This document shows positions 47,544 to 58,962 of a DNA stretch of 64,000 nucleotides, piece by piece. A program made the position numbers and the translations under genes. Below the pieces are notes generated by a model. The model had not been told where the DNA came from and ran no database searches. It saw only the letters and a program-made list of their open reading frames with translations. The stretch spans positions 124,001 through 188,000 of the forward strand of contig QEVO01000003.1 of the NCBI GenBank assembly GCA_003577275.1, in the 5' to 3' direction. This stretch comes from Pseudomonadota bacterium (GTDB taxonomy: Bacteria; Pseudomonadota; Alphaproteobacteria; Sphingomonadales; Govanellaceae). The first letter of the stretch is position 1. The number at the start of each line of letters is the position of its first letter.

Positions 47544-48509
47544 ATGCAGCCACTTCTCGAAGCCCGCGCGCTGGTCAAGGATTTTGCCCACATCCGCGCC
47601 GTCGACGGCGTCAGCTTCAGCGTTGAGCCGGGGGCGGTGATGGGCTTTCTCGGTCCCAATGGGGCGGGTAAAAGCACCACCATGAAAATGCTGACCGGAT
47701 TTTTGCGCCCGACCGCCGGGGAAGCCTTCATCGCCGGCCACTCGGTGGAGGGCGCGCCCATCGCCGCCAAGCGCCGGCTGGGTTACCTGCCGGAAGGCGC
47801 GCCGGCCTATGGCGACATGACGCCGCTCACGTTCCTCACCTTCACCGCCCGCGCTCGCGGCCTGGCCGATGTTGCCGGCGCGGTGCGCCGGGCGGTGGCC
47901 GCCACCCATTTGGGGTCGGTGGCCGAGCAGCCCATCGACACCCTGTCCAAGGGCTTCAAGCGCCGGGTCGGCCTGGCGCAGGCGATCCTGCATGATCCCG
48001 ACGTACTGGTGCTCGACGAGCCCACCGACGGCTTGGACCCCAATCAGAAGCACGAGGTGCGCAGCCTCATCCGCGACATGGCGGCGGCGAAAGCGATCAT
48101 CATCTCGACCCATATTTTGGAAGAGGTCGATGCGGTGTGCACCCGGGCCGTGATCATCGATCGCGGCCGCATCGTCGCCGACGGCACGCCGGCGTCGTTG
48201 CGCGCCCGCTCGCGCTATCATAACGCGGTGGCGGTGACGGTGGCGGCCAATGACGCTGCCGCGGCGCGCGCCGTGATGGCCGATGTGGATGACGTCGCCG
48301 AGGTCGAGGTGGCGCAAAGCGGCGCTGCCGCCGTCATCACGGCGCTGGCCAAGGATGGCCGGCCGATCATCGGCGCGCTGACCGGGCGGTTGGAGGACAA
48401 GGGCATCAAGATGATGGAAATCGCCGTCGATCCGGGACGGCTCGATGATGTGTTCCGCACGCTGACCACCAGCGAGGCGGGCAGTGATGCGACGCAGGAG
48501 GCGGCATGA
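47544..48509 (+). CDS. Gld-type ABC transporter ATP-binding protein
   Basis: 321 residues. Walker [35 protein letters not shown] in the Q-loop region, the signature LSKGFKRRVGLAQAI (a K in place of the second Gly of LSGG), Walker B VLVLDEPTDGLDPNQ and the H-loop ISTHILEEVDAV are present. The C-terminal 90 residues form the usual ABC-2 regulatory extension. It is the GldA-like ATPase of a four-gene operon; the next gene's ATG overlaps its stop (48506–48509). The GldAFG system was named in gliding Bacteroidetes, but this set occurs in many non-gliding proteobacteria with unknown cargo. Confidence 0.9.
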   Translation: MQPLLEARALVKDFAHIRAVDGVSFSVEPGAVMGFLGPNGAGKSTTMKMLTGFLRPTAGEAFIAGHSVEGAPIAAKRRLGYLPEGAPAYGDMTPLTFLTFTARARGLADVAGAVRRAVAATHLGSVAEQPIDTLSKGFKRRVGLAQAILHDPDVLVLDEPTDGLDPNQKHEVRSLIRDMAAAKAIIISTHILEEVDAVCTRAVIIDRGRIVADGTPASLRARSRYHNAVAVTVAANDAAAARAVMADVDDVAEVEVAQSGAAAVITALAKDGRPIIGALTGRLEDKGIKMMEIAVDPGRLDDVFRTLTTSEAGSDATQEAA

Positions 48510-49249
48510 TGTTCACCGGGCTTTCCGCTGTCTTTCGCCGCGAGTTTATGAGCTACTTCGCCACGCCGCTCGCCTATGTGTTCATCGTCATCTTTTTGGC
48601 CTTTACCGGCATTTTCACCTTCTACGTCGGCGGTTTTTTCGAACGCGGGCAAGCTGATCTGGCGCCGTTCTTCTCGTTCCTGCCGTGGCTTTATCTGATT
48701 TTAACGCCGGCGGTGGCGATGCGGCTGTGGGCCGAGGAGCGAAAATCCGGCTCCATCGAATTGTTGCTCACCTTGCCGATTTCCACCACCGCCGCGGTGG
48801 TGGGCAAATTCCTTGCCGCCTGGGCGTTTACCGGCATCGCGTTGATGCTCACCGCGCCGTTGTGGATCACCGTCAATATGCTGGGCGATCCCGACAACGG
48901 CGTCATCGCCGCCGGCTATGTCGCCGGCTTCATCATGGCCGGCGCTTATCTTGCCATCGGCGCCTGTCTGTCGGCGCTGACCCGCAATCAGGTGATTGCC
49001 TTCGTGCTCACCGTCATGGTGGCGTTCCTGTTCACCATGAGCGGCTTGCCCGTGGTGCTGAATTTCTTTTCCTCTTGGGCTCCGGCGCTGGTGGTGGAGG
49101 AGATCGCCTCGTTCAGTTTCTTGACCCACTTCAACGCCATCTCCAAGGGCGTGATCGATCTGCGCGATTTGGTGTTTTTCGTCGGCATGATGGCGGTATG
49201 GCTGTTTGCCAATGTGATCGTCGTTGACGCCAAGCGGGACGGAGCCTGA
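48506..49249 (+). CDS. Gld-type ABC transporter permease
   Basis: 247 residues with six hydrophobic helices. It begins AVFRREFMSYFATPLAYVF, the ABC-2/GldF-type N-terminus. MRLWAEERKSGSIELLLTLPI is the conserved coupling segment, and the protein continues with FLAAWAFTGIALMLTAPLW and a final helix DLVFFVGMMAVWLFANVIV. It is the inner-membrane channel for the adjacent ATPase. Start and stop overlap or nearly touch its neighbours, indicating coupled expression with the ATPase and the GldG-like gene. Confidence 0.88.
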   Translation: MMFTGLSAVFRREFMSYFATPLAYVFIVIFLAFTGIFTFYVGGFFERGQADLAPFFSFLPWLYLILTPAVAMRLWAEERKSGSIELLLTLPISTTAAVVGKFLAAWAFTGIALMLTAPLWITVNMLGDPDNGVIAAGYVAGFIMAGAYLAIGACLSALTRNQVIAFVLTVMVAFLFTMSGLPVVLNFFSSWAPALVVEEIASFSFLTHFNAISKGVIDLRDLVFFVGMMAVWLFANVIVVDAKRDGA

Positions 49250-49253
49250 TGCC

Positions 49254-51122
49254 ATGAAACGGATTTTTGTGCTGGTTCTGGCGGCGCTGCTGTTTGTCGC
49301 CGTCAATATCGTCTCGACCAATCTCTTGACCTCGGCGCGCCTCGACCTGACCGCCGACCGGCTTTATTCCTTAAGCGACGGCACCCGGCAGATCTTGCGC
49401 GATCTGAAAGAGCCGGTGACCTTAAAGCTGTTCTTTTCCGAGGACCTTGCCACGCCGTACCCTGCCTTGAAAAGCTACGGCCGCCGGGTGCGCGATCTGC
49501 TGGAGGCCTACGCCAGCCTGTCCGACGGCAAGCTGAAGCTGCAAGTGATCGACCCCGAGCCTTTCAGCCCGGCCGAGGATGACGCGGTGGCCGCCGGCTT
49601 GAAGGCGATCCAAACGCCCACCGGCGAGGCGATTTATTTCGGCGTGGTGGGCGTTGATTCCGCCGACGCGCAATTGGCGCTGCCGTATCTGTCGCCTGAT
49701 CGCGAGGAATTTCTCGAATACGACGTGACCAAGCTGGTCAATGATCTGGCGACGCCGAAAAAGCCGGTGGTAGGGCTTATTTCCTCGCTGCCCTTGGAAT
49801 ATGGCCCCGGCGGTCCGATGGCGGCGGCGCAAGGGCAGTCCGCGCCCTATGTGATCTATCAGCAGCTCCAGCAATCCTATCAGATGCGCTCCTTGGGCCA
49901 GGTGTTCACGGCGATCGATGCCGATGTCGATCTCTTGATCGTCGCCCATCCGGCGGAGCTTTCCGACGCCGAACTTTACGCCATCGATCAGTTCGTGCTG
50001 AAGGGCGGCCGGCTCATCGCCTTCGTCGATCCCAATCTCGAAGCGGCGGCCTACATGGGTCAGTCGCCGATGGGGGCAACCCCGCCATCCTCCAGCTTAA
50101 GTAAGCTCATGGACGCCTGGGGCGTAACTTACGACGATCAAAAAATCATCGCCGATCGCGGCTTGGCGCAGCGCGTCGCCATGGTCAGCCAATCGGGCGG
50201 CAGGGTCTATAAGGACTATATCGCTTGGCTCGCGCTCCATCGCGGCAACGTCGCCGCCGACGATGTGGTCACCGCCGAGTTAGATGACATCAATCTGGCG
50301 AGCGCCGGCGCGCTTTTCGCCAAGGATGGCGCCACCACCAAGTTCGAGCCCCTGATGACCTCAAGCGCTGAATCGATGATGATCGAGGCGACGCAAGTGC
50401 AGTATGCGCCTGATCCTGACGAGCTGTTGCGCAAATTCGCGCCCGACGGCAAGGAGAAAGCCATTGCCGCGCGCCTCACCGGGCCGGCGAAAAGCGCGTA
50501 CTCCGCGCCGCCATCGCCAAAAGACGGCGCTGCGGATGCGCACATCGCCTGGTCGAAGAACATCAACGTCGTCCTCATCGCCGACGCTGATATGCTGGAA
50601 GACCGCTTCTGGGTCAATGTGCAGAATTTCTTGGGCCAAAGCATCGCCGTTCCCATCGCCGACAATGGCGCTTTCGTGATCAACGCCGTTGATAACATGA
50701 TCGGCTCCAGCGCCCTCATCAGCCTGCGCAGCCGCGGCGTGTCGCAGCGTCCGTTCACGGTGGTCGAAGACATCCGGCGGCGCGCCGAGGCGGAATTCCT
50801 GACCGAGGAAAAACGGCTAGAGGCCAAGCTGCAGGAAACCGAGAAGCGGCTGCGCGAGCTGGAGGCCGGGCGTGGCGACGGCAACCAGGCGGTGCTTGAC
50901 AAGACTCAGGCCGAGGAAGTGGAGGCGTTCCGCCAGGAGATGCTGGCCACCCGCAAGCAGTTGCGCGAGGTGCAGCACAGCCTGCGCCGGGATATCGAGC
51001 GGCTGGGCGCGACGGTGAAGTTCATCAATATCGCCGGCGTGCCGATAGTGCTCACCATTGTAGCGCTGATCGTGGCGGCGCTGCGGCGTCGCCGGCGGCA
51101 GCGCGCCTACGCCAAATCTTGA
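49254..51122 (+). CDS. GldG-like ABC auxiliary protein
   Basis: 622 residues from the ATG at 49254, with GGAG nine bases upstream. It begins with one transmembrane helix (IFVLVLAALLFVAVNIVSTNLL). A large extracytoplasmic domain of the ABC-auxiliary/GldG type follows (LTADRLYSLSDGTRQILRDL, FVLKGGRLIAFVDPN, a glutamine-amidotransferase-like fold). Then comes a coiled coil of about 90 residues rich in Glu, Arg and Lys (about 510–590), and a second transmembrane helix (IAGVPIVLTIVALIVAAL) ending in an arginine cluster. It presumably works with the permease as a substrate-side module. The cargo is unknown. Confidence 0.87.
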   Translation: MKRIFVLVLAALLFVAVNIVSTNLLTSARLDLTADRLYSLSDGTRQILRDLKEPVTLKLFFSEDLATPYPALKSYGRRVRDLLEAYASLSDGKLKLQVIDPEPFSPAEDDAVAAGLKAIQTPTGEAIYFGVVGVDSADAQLALPYLSPDREEFLEYDVTKLVNDLATPKKPVVGLISSLPLEYGPGGPMAAAQGQSAPYVIYQQLQQSYQMRSLGQVFTAIDADVDLLIVAHPAELSDAELYAIDQFVLKGGRLIAFVDPNLEAAAYMGQSPMGATPPSSSLSKLMDAWGVTYDDQKIIADRGLAQRVAMVSQSGGRVYKDYIAWLALHRGNVAADDVVTAELDDINLASAGALFAKDGATTKFEPLMTSSAESMMIEATQVQYAPDPDELLRKFAPDGKEKAIAARLTGPAKSAYSAPPSPKDGAADAHIAWSKNINVVLIADADMLEDRFWVNVQNFLGQSIAVPIADNGAFVINAVDNMIGSSALISLRSRGVSQRPFTVVEDIRRRAEAEFLTEEKRLEAKLQETEKRLRELEAGRGDGNQAVLDKTQAEEVEAFRQEMLATRKQLREVQHSLRRDIERLGATVKFINIAGVPIVLTIVALIVAALRRRRRQRAYAKS

Positions 51123-51144
51123 CGTAAAGGGAGAATCTTTTTCG

Positions 51145-52188
51145 ATGCAACGCAAGCATATCGGTCTGCTTGTCGGGGCGACGGTCATTGCTGTCATCGC
51201 CGCGGCGATCGTGCTTTTCGAACGCCTGCCGGAGCGCCAGGCGGAGCGGCGCGTGCTGTTGCCCGAACTGGCGGCCAAGATCGATGCCGTGGCGGCCATC
51301 ACCATCAACGATGGCGGCCGCACGCTCATCGTCCGTCAGTCGGGGGATGGCCGCTGGGTGGCGCCGGCGAAGGCCAACTATCCGGCCGACGCGGGGCGGG
51401 TGAGAAAACTGGCGCTGGGGCTGGCGACGCTCAAGGTGATCGAGGAAAAAACCAGCAACCCCGAACTCTATCCCCGGCTTGGAGTGGAGGACATCACCGC
51501 CAAGGACGCCAAGTCGCGTCTCGTTGAACTGCAGGATGCCGCCGGCAAGACCGTGGCGGCGCTGCTGATCGGCAAACGAGTGGCGGCTGACCGCGCCTAT
51601 GTGCGGGTTGCCGGCGCGGCGCAAAGTTATCTGGTCGCCGGCGCACCGGAGATTGACGCCAATCTGATGGCCTGGCTCGATGATACCCTGCTGACGGTGG
51701 AAAAGGAGCGGGTGAAGCGCCTGGTGGTGCGGCCGGCGAACGGCGCGGCGGTGGCGATCTTTCGCGATAAACCCGACGATGATTTCCAGGTGGAAAATAT
51801 GCCCAAAGGCCGCAAGCTGAAAAGCTACGGCGGGGCCGATGTCGCCGTCTCGTCGCTTAATTTCCTGACCTTTGATGACGTCCGCCCGGCGACGACGCTC
51901 GGGCCCAAGCCAACCACCGTCACGGTCACCGCCTTCGACGGGCTGACGGTGACCGCCACGGTGGCCGATGGCTGGGTGCATTTCGTCGCCGTCCATGACG
52001 CCGCCGCCGTTGAGGCAGGCCAGGGCGTGGCGGTGATGCCCAAGGCCCCCGCCGATGGCGCGAGGGAAGCGGCGGCCATCAACGCCCGCTTGGGAGCGTG
52101 GGATTACAAGCTGCCCGACTATAAGATCAAGGACTTGACGCCCGGCCTGGAAGATCTTCTGGAGCCGAAGCCGGAAAAAGCTAAATAA
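51145..52188 (+). CDS. DUF4340-family membrane-anchored protein
   Basis: 347 residues. An N-terminal signal-anchor helix (IGLLVGATVIAVIAAAIVLF) is followed by a repeated β-rich extracytoplasmic region with the DUF4340 pattern: ITINDGGRTLIVRQSGDGRWV, NPELYPRLGVED, and a second copy with LLTVEKERVKRLVVRPANG. The family is nearly always encoded right after GldG-like genes, as here (22-base gap). Its role is unknown; it probably forms part of the same envelope complex. The operon ends with no clear hairpin, and the htpG promoter starts eight bases after the stop. Confidence 0.87.
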   Translation: MQRKHIGLLVGATVIAVIAAAIVLFERLPERQAERRVLLPELAAKIDAVAAITINDGGRTLIVRQSGDGRWVAPAKANYPADAGRVRKLALGLATLKVIEEKTSNPELYPRLGVEDITAKDAKSRLVELQDAAGKTVAALLIGKRVAADRAYVRVAGAAQSYLVAGAPEIDANLMAWLDDTLLTVEKERVKRLVVRPANGAAVAIFRDKPDDDFQVENMPKGRKLKSYGGADVAVSSLNFLTFDDVRPATTLGPKPTTVTVTAFDGLTVTATVADGWVHFVAVHDAAAVEAGQGVAVMPKAPADGAREAAAINARLGAWDYKLPDYKIKDLTPGLEDLLEPKPEKAK

Positions 52189-52195
52189 CGCCCCC

Positions 52196-52225
52196 TTGAC
52201 CTGGGCTTTTGCGCGCACATATAGG
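52196..52225 (+). promoter_or_regulatory. Candidate promoter of htpG
   Basis: TTGACC (52196–52201), an 18-base spacer and TATAGG (52220–52225). The resulting transcript would carry the repeat at 52258–52342 in its leader before the htpG start at 52380. A heat-shock (σ32) reading of the same stretch is possible but not clearer. Confidence 0.5.
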
Positions 52226-52257
52226 CCCTTGCAGGGAGTAGCAGCACCCTTAAGCCT

Positions 52258-52342
52258 GTCATTGCGAGGAGGCCATAAGGCCGACGCGGCAATCCAGCAA
52301 TGCATGGATCGCTTCAGTCGCTGGCGCTCCTTCGCGATGACG
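52258..52342. repeat. Dispersed palindromic repeat, copy B (TCATTGCGAGG type), in the htpG leader
   Basis: GTCATTGCGAGGAGGCC…GCGGCAATCCAG at the left is mirrored by TGGATCGCTTC…CTTCGCGATGACG at the right, forming a long imperfect hairpin. The same plan is seen at 54315–54397, just beyond the other end of htpG, and more distantly at 46352. Confidence 0.78.
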
Positions 52343-52379
52343 AGAGTTACGATCCTAAAGCAACGCAGGGAAAAGACGA

Positions 52380-54281
52380 ATGTCCGCCAGTACCGCTGAA
52401 GTCGCCGTGGAGCGTCATGGCTTTCAAGCCGAGGTCTCCCGTCTCTTGCACCTCATGGTGCACTCCGTCTACTCCGAGCGCGAGGTTTTCTTACGCGAGC
52501 TGATATCCAACGCTTCCGACGCCTGCGACCGCCTGCGCTATCTGGCGCAGACCGCCCCGGACCTCCTCAACGACGCCAGCGGCCATGATTTTCGCATCGA
52601 TATCGTGGTGGACAAGGACGCCGGCATCCTTGCCATCACCGATAACGGCATCGGTATGAACCGCGGCGATCTTATTGACAATCTCGGCACCATCGCCCGC
52701 TCCGGCACCTCGGCCTTCATGGCCGGGCTGACCGGCGACGCCAAGAAGGACATCAATCTCATCGGCCAGTTCGGCGTCGGTTTCTATTCGGTGTTCATGG
52801 TCGCCGACCGGGTGCGGGTGTTGAGCCGCAAGGCCGGGGAGGCCGAGGCGTGGGTATGGGAGTCCGCTGGTGACGGCGAATATTCCGTGCAATCCGGCGA
52901 ACGCTCGGGACGCGGCACCACCATCACCCTGCAGGTGCGCGAGGACGCCAAGGATTTCCTCGATCAGGTGCGGCTGGAAACGGTGGTGCGCAAATACTCC
53001 GACCATATCGCCGTGCCGATCACGCTCTGCGTGCGCGACGGCGGCAAGGACGGCCGTCCCTTGTCGGTGAACAAGGGTTCTGCGCTATGGACCCGGCCCA
53101 AGGGCGACATCACCGATGACCAATACAAGGAATTCTACCATCACGTCGGCCATGCCTTCGACGATCCGTGGGCAACCATCCATTACAAGGCCGAAGGGGC
53201 GCTGGAATATAACGTGCTGCTGTTCATTCCCGGCATGCGGCCGTTTGATCTGTTCGATCCGGCGCGGCGCTCGCGGGTCAAGCTTTTCGTCAAGCGCGTG
53301 TTCATCACCGATGAGTGCGAGGAAATTCTGCCTGCCTATTTACGGTTCCTAAAAGGCGTCATCGATTCCGAAGACCTGCCCTTAAACATCAGCCGCGAAA
53401 TGCTGCAGCACAATCCGGTGCTGGCGAAAATTAAGAAGGCGGTGACCAATCGCATCCTCGGCGAGTTGAAGAAGAAGGCCGAGGCGGACGCTGCGGGGTA
53501 CGCCAACTTCATCGAGCTCTTTGGCGCGGTGTTGAAAGAAGGCATCTACGAGGACCACGACCGCCGCGTCGAGATTTTAAAGCTCGCCCGCTTCCGCTCC
53601 ACCGCCGGCGATGGTTGGACCAGCCTTGACGAGTACATTGCCCGCATGAAGCCGCAGCAGACGGCGATCTATTACCTGACCGGCGATGATTTGGATGCCG
53701 TCAAGCGCAGCCCGCATTTGGAGGGCTTCAAGGCGCGCGGCGTCGAGGTGCTGTTGATGAGCGATCCGGTCGATGATTTCTGGCTCACCGCGGTGCAGGA
53801 CTATGAGGGCAAGCCGCTGCGCTCGGTGACCCGCGGCGCGAGCGATCTGCAAACCATCGCCGCCGCAACCAGCGAAAAGCCGGAATCCGCCGTCCCCGAG
53901 GGCGAGCTTTCGGCGCTCATCGCCGCGCTGAAGGAGAATTTGAAGGAGGCGGTCAAGGACGTGCGCGCCACCGACCGCCTGACCGACAGCGCGGTGTGCC
54001 TGGTGGCCGACGAGGGCGACATGGACATGCACATCGCCCGCCTGTTGCGCCAGAACAAGCAGCTGATGAAGGACGCGCCGCGCATTCTGGAACTCAATCC
54101 CCGTCATCCCTTGATCAAGGCGCTCGGCGCGCGCGCCGCCACGCCGGGCGGGCTCGATGCGCTGGCCGACCTTGCGCTGCTGCTCCTCGATCAGGCGCGG
54201 GTGCTGGAGGGCGAGCCCATCCCCGACCCGTCCGCCTTCGCCAAGCGCTTAAGCACGGCCTTGGTCCGCGCGGTGGGGTGA
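52380..54281 (+). CDS. htpG: Chaperone HtpG (Hsp90 family)
   Basis: 633 residues, full length. The N-terminal ATPase domain shows FLRELISNASDACDRLRYLA, LAITDNGIGMNRGDLIDNL and LIGQFGVGFYSVFMVADRV (GHKL fold: N, D and G box residues). The middle domain carries VNKGSALWTRPKGDIT, RRSRVKLFVKRVFITDECEEILP and VIDSEDLPLNISREMLQ with the catalytic Arg region, and a C-terminal dimerisation domain ends in LALLLLDQARVLEGEPIPDP. It assists folding and remodelling of client proteins under stress, with DnaK. Both flanks carry copies of the same palindromic repeat. No chaperone partner lies nearby. Confidence 0.96.
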   Translation: MSASTAEVAVERHGFQAEVSRLLHLMVHSVYSEREVFLRELISNASDACDRLRYLAQTAPDLLNDASGHDFRIDIVVDKDAGILAITDNGIGMNRGDLIDNLGTIARSGTSAFMAGLTGDAKKDINLIGQFGVGFYSVFMVADRVRVLSRKAGEAEAWVWESAGDGEYSVQSGERSGRGTTITLQVREDAKDFLDQVRLETVVRKYSDHIAVPITLCVRDGGKDGRPLSVNKGSALWTRPKGDITDDQYKEFYHHVGHAFDDPWATIHYKAEGALEYNVLLFIPGMRPFDLFDPARRSRVKLFVKRVFITDECEEILPAYLRFLKGVIDSEDLPLNISREMLQHNPVLAKIKKAVTNRILGELKKKAEADAAGYANFIELFGAVLKEGIYEDHDRRVEILKLARFRSTAGDGWTSLDEYIARMKPQQTAIYYLTGDDLDAVKRSPHLEGFKARGVEVLLMSDPVDDFWLTAVQDYEGKPLRSVTRGASDLQTIAAATSEKPESAVPEGELSALIAALKENLKEAVKDVRATDRLTDSAVCLVADEGDMDMHIARLLRQNKQLMKDAPRILELNPRHPLIKALGARAATPGGLDALADLALLLLDQARVLEGEPIPDPSAFAKRLSTALVRAVG

Positions 54282-54314
54282 GCGCTCAAGCCACAAGATG
54301 GCAAAACCCAAATT

Positions 54315-54397
54315 TGTCATCGTGAGGCCACGCTAGTGGCCGTGGCGATCCAGAAAGAAGCTGGATTGCTTCGCCCCTTATGGGGCTCGCAATGACG
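54315..54397. repeat. Dispersed palindromic repeat, copy C, downstream of htpG
   Basis: TGTCATCGTGAGGCCACG…GTGGCGATCCAG pairs with CTGGATTGCTTCG…GGCTCGCAATGACG, a long imperfect hairpin of the same family as 52258–52342. It may end the htpG transcript. The remainder of the gap up to 54576 shows no gene. Confidence 0.78.
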
Positions 54398-54576
54398 CCG
54401 TTGGACTTTATCAGCATCCATCCCATTTTGGGACACTCGCGACTCTCCCTTGTAATCGCCGCCTTACAATCGGTAATGACAGCGCGCCGGCATCCCCAGG
54501 ATGATCCTCGGTTAAGCTGGGCTGGCACATCCCTTGCTACAGCCAAGATCAAGAACACTCTTAAACCGGGATCGGC

Positions 54577-55302
54577 GTGGTGCCTCATCGAGTTTCAGTC
54601 AGTAGGGCCTTTGTCAGCGGCGCTCGTCATTTGGCCAGGCATTGGGCGCTATTGGTCGTCACCTCCCTAGCCAGCGCAGGCCTGTGGGTGGTCTTGAAGG
54701 CCCTCGAGCATGCCGGCGCGCCGGCGGCGGCCATGGGCTGCAGCCTGCTGTGCGGCCTGTTTGCCCTTTTCTGGTTTCGTCGCGCCCTGGCGGCCGCATC
54801 ATTCCAGCCTGCCGACACAGGGCCGCAGCGGCGGTCCTGGCATCACACCGCCGGGCGTAGCATCGGCGCGGCGGTACTGATCATTGCCGCCCTGACGGCG
54901 CCGACGGTGGCCCTGGCCTATGCCCGTCTACTTACCCAGTCGCCGGTACCGACGCCGGCCGAGGCCAAGGCGGCGGTGGACTGGGCGTTGCCCATCGCGG
55001 CGGCCTTGGCTTCGCCGGTCCTCATTCGGCTATACCTCTATTACGCGGCGCTGGCCGCCGGCCGGCGCGACATCGGCATCGCCGACGCCTGGGGCTGGGG
55101 GCGCGGCAACAGCCTGCGTCTCCTGGCGCTGCTCGCCGTTCCGGTGCTGCCGCTGACCGCCCTTGCCCATTCCATGAGGGAATTCGCCCTGCCCGGCGTT
55201 TTTGCCGGCAGCGTCGTGATGTTCGTGCTCTTGGCGCTGGCCTCGACCCTGCTCGCCCGCGCGCTGGCCGCGCTGGTGGCCGCGCCGGTCAGGGTAAAAT
55301 AG
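54577..55302 (+). CDS. Uncharacterised multi-pass membrane protein
   Basis: 241 residues from a GTG at 54577. The ribosome-binding site is weak (CGGGA), so the start is tentative. About six hydrophobic helices are visible, for example LLVVTSLASAGLWVVLKALE, AAVLIIAALTAPTVALAYA, IAAALASPVLIRLYLYYAAL, LLALLAVPVLPLTALAH and VVMFVLLALASTLLARAL. A short polar loop (GRRDIGIADAWGWGRGN) lies between helices 4 and 5. I recognise no family. It resembles the general build of small alphaproteobacterial membrane proteins. Its end overlaps the convergent DUF1223 gene by 14 bases. Confidence 0.65.
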   Translation: MVPHRVSVSRAFVSGARHLARHWALLVVTSLASAGLWVVLKALEHAGAPAAAMGCSLLCGLFALFWFRRALAAASFQPADTGPQRRSWHHTAGRSIGAAVLIIAALTAPTVALAYARLLTQSPVPTPAEAKAAVDWALPIAAALASPVLIRLYLYYAALAAGRRDIGIADAWGWGRGNSLRLLALLAVPVLPLTALAHSMREFALPGVFAGSVVMFVLLALASTLLARALAALVAAPVRVK

Positions 55303-56041
55303 CTAACGGGATCAGCGCCGCCGCCGCCACCGGCCCGGTATCGTCCTCTTGGACGATCACCACATGGCCGTCGTTGTCGCGCTCGGCGATCGCCGCGGCG
55401 TCAAGCACGAAGCTTTGCGACCTGGCGGTCCATTGACCGAGCTTTTCGCTATAACGCACCACATGGCGGTAGGTATAGGAGTTGCCCTGCAGCTCGCCAT
55501 CCTCGATGTCCTGCTCGGCGACATCGGTAAACTCCACCAGCCATACCGTGGCCGGGAGAGCTCCCGGCCTGCCGGAAAGGGTCAGGCTCACCGCGTCTTC
55601 GGATTTGCTTAAGGCCAGCCTGATGCCGGCCGCCTTGGTCGTCAGGCGCTGCTCGATCAGCGCCAGCACCTCGTCCCGGCGCGAGCCCACGGTCTGTAAC
55701 CGTCCGTCCACGATTAGCTGCGGGGTATAGACGCCCGACAGCCCCAGAGACTGATTGTAGCCACGCTGGCGGGCGGTGTGCTCGGGCTGGGCGAAGGTGT
55801 CCCGCCAGCCAAGGTAGTCCCAATAGTCGATGGACCAGCTTAAGGCGACAATATCTTGTCGATCCGCCAGCTCCGCCAGGAGTGCGTCCGCCGGCGGACA
55901 GGAGTTGCAGCCTTGGCTGGTAAAAAGCTCGATTAAGGGCTGGGAACGGAGAACGACCTTCTCCCCGGCATCGGCAATACCGAGAGAGAAGGCCGTCAGA
56001 CAGGAGAGAGTAAAGGCAATGGTTCGACCCACTATCGCCAT
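55289..56041 (-). CDS. DUF1223-family periplasmic protein (thioredoxin-like)
   Basis: 250 residues with a Sec signal peptide (hydrophobic FTLSCLTAFSLGIADA, to about residue 26). The family hallmark LIELFTSQGCNSCPPADALL places a CxxC (Cys-Asn-Ser-Cys) in a thioredoxin-like fold. SWSIDYWDYLGWRDTFA and YTPQLIVDGRLQTVGSR are the other conserved blocks. DUF1223 proteins are presumed periplasmic thiol proteins with no assigned substrate. It lies 64 bases downstream of acnA on the same strand, so it may be cotranscribed from acnA. Confidence 0.88.
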   Translation of the reverse strand: MAIVGRTIAFTLSCLTAFSLGIADAGEKVVLRSQPLIELFTSQGCNSCPPADALLAELADRQDIVALSWSIDYWDYLGWRDTFAQPEHTARQRGYNQSLGLSGVYTPQLIVDGRLQTVGSRRDEVLALIEQRLTTKAAGIRLALSKSEDAVSLTLSGRPGALPATVWLVEFTDVAEQDIEDGELQGNSYTYRHVVRYSEKLGQWTARSQSFVLDAAAIAERDNDGHVVIVQEDDTGPVAAAALIPLAILP

Positions 56042-56105
56042 GGTCTCACCCTATCAGAGCTTCCCCTTGAGCGGCAAATCACGGCTTTGTGAGGAGGAGG
56101 TGTCC

Positions 56106-58790
<2,685 letters not shown>

Positions 58791-58962
58791 GGCGTTATCT
58801 CCTTAAAATTGGCAAGGTAGGACCGGGTGATTTTTTATCAGGCGTCGTTCTGCCCGAAATTAGCTACTTTGTGAAGGGGCGGGGGCCGAAATTCCGGACA
58901 ACTCAACGGCCGCTATGCTATAGACCGCCGAGGTAAAAGAATGTTGAAGGGATCATAAGCTG

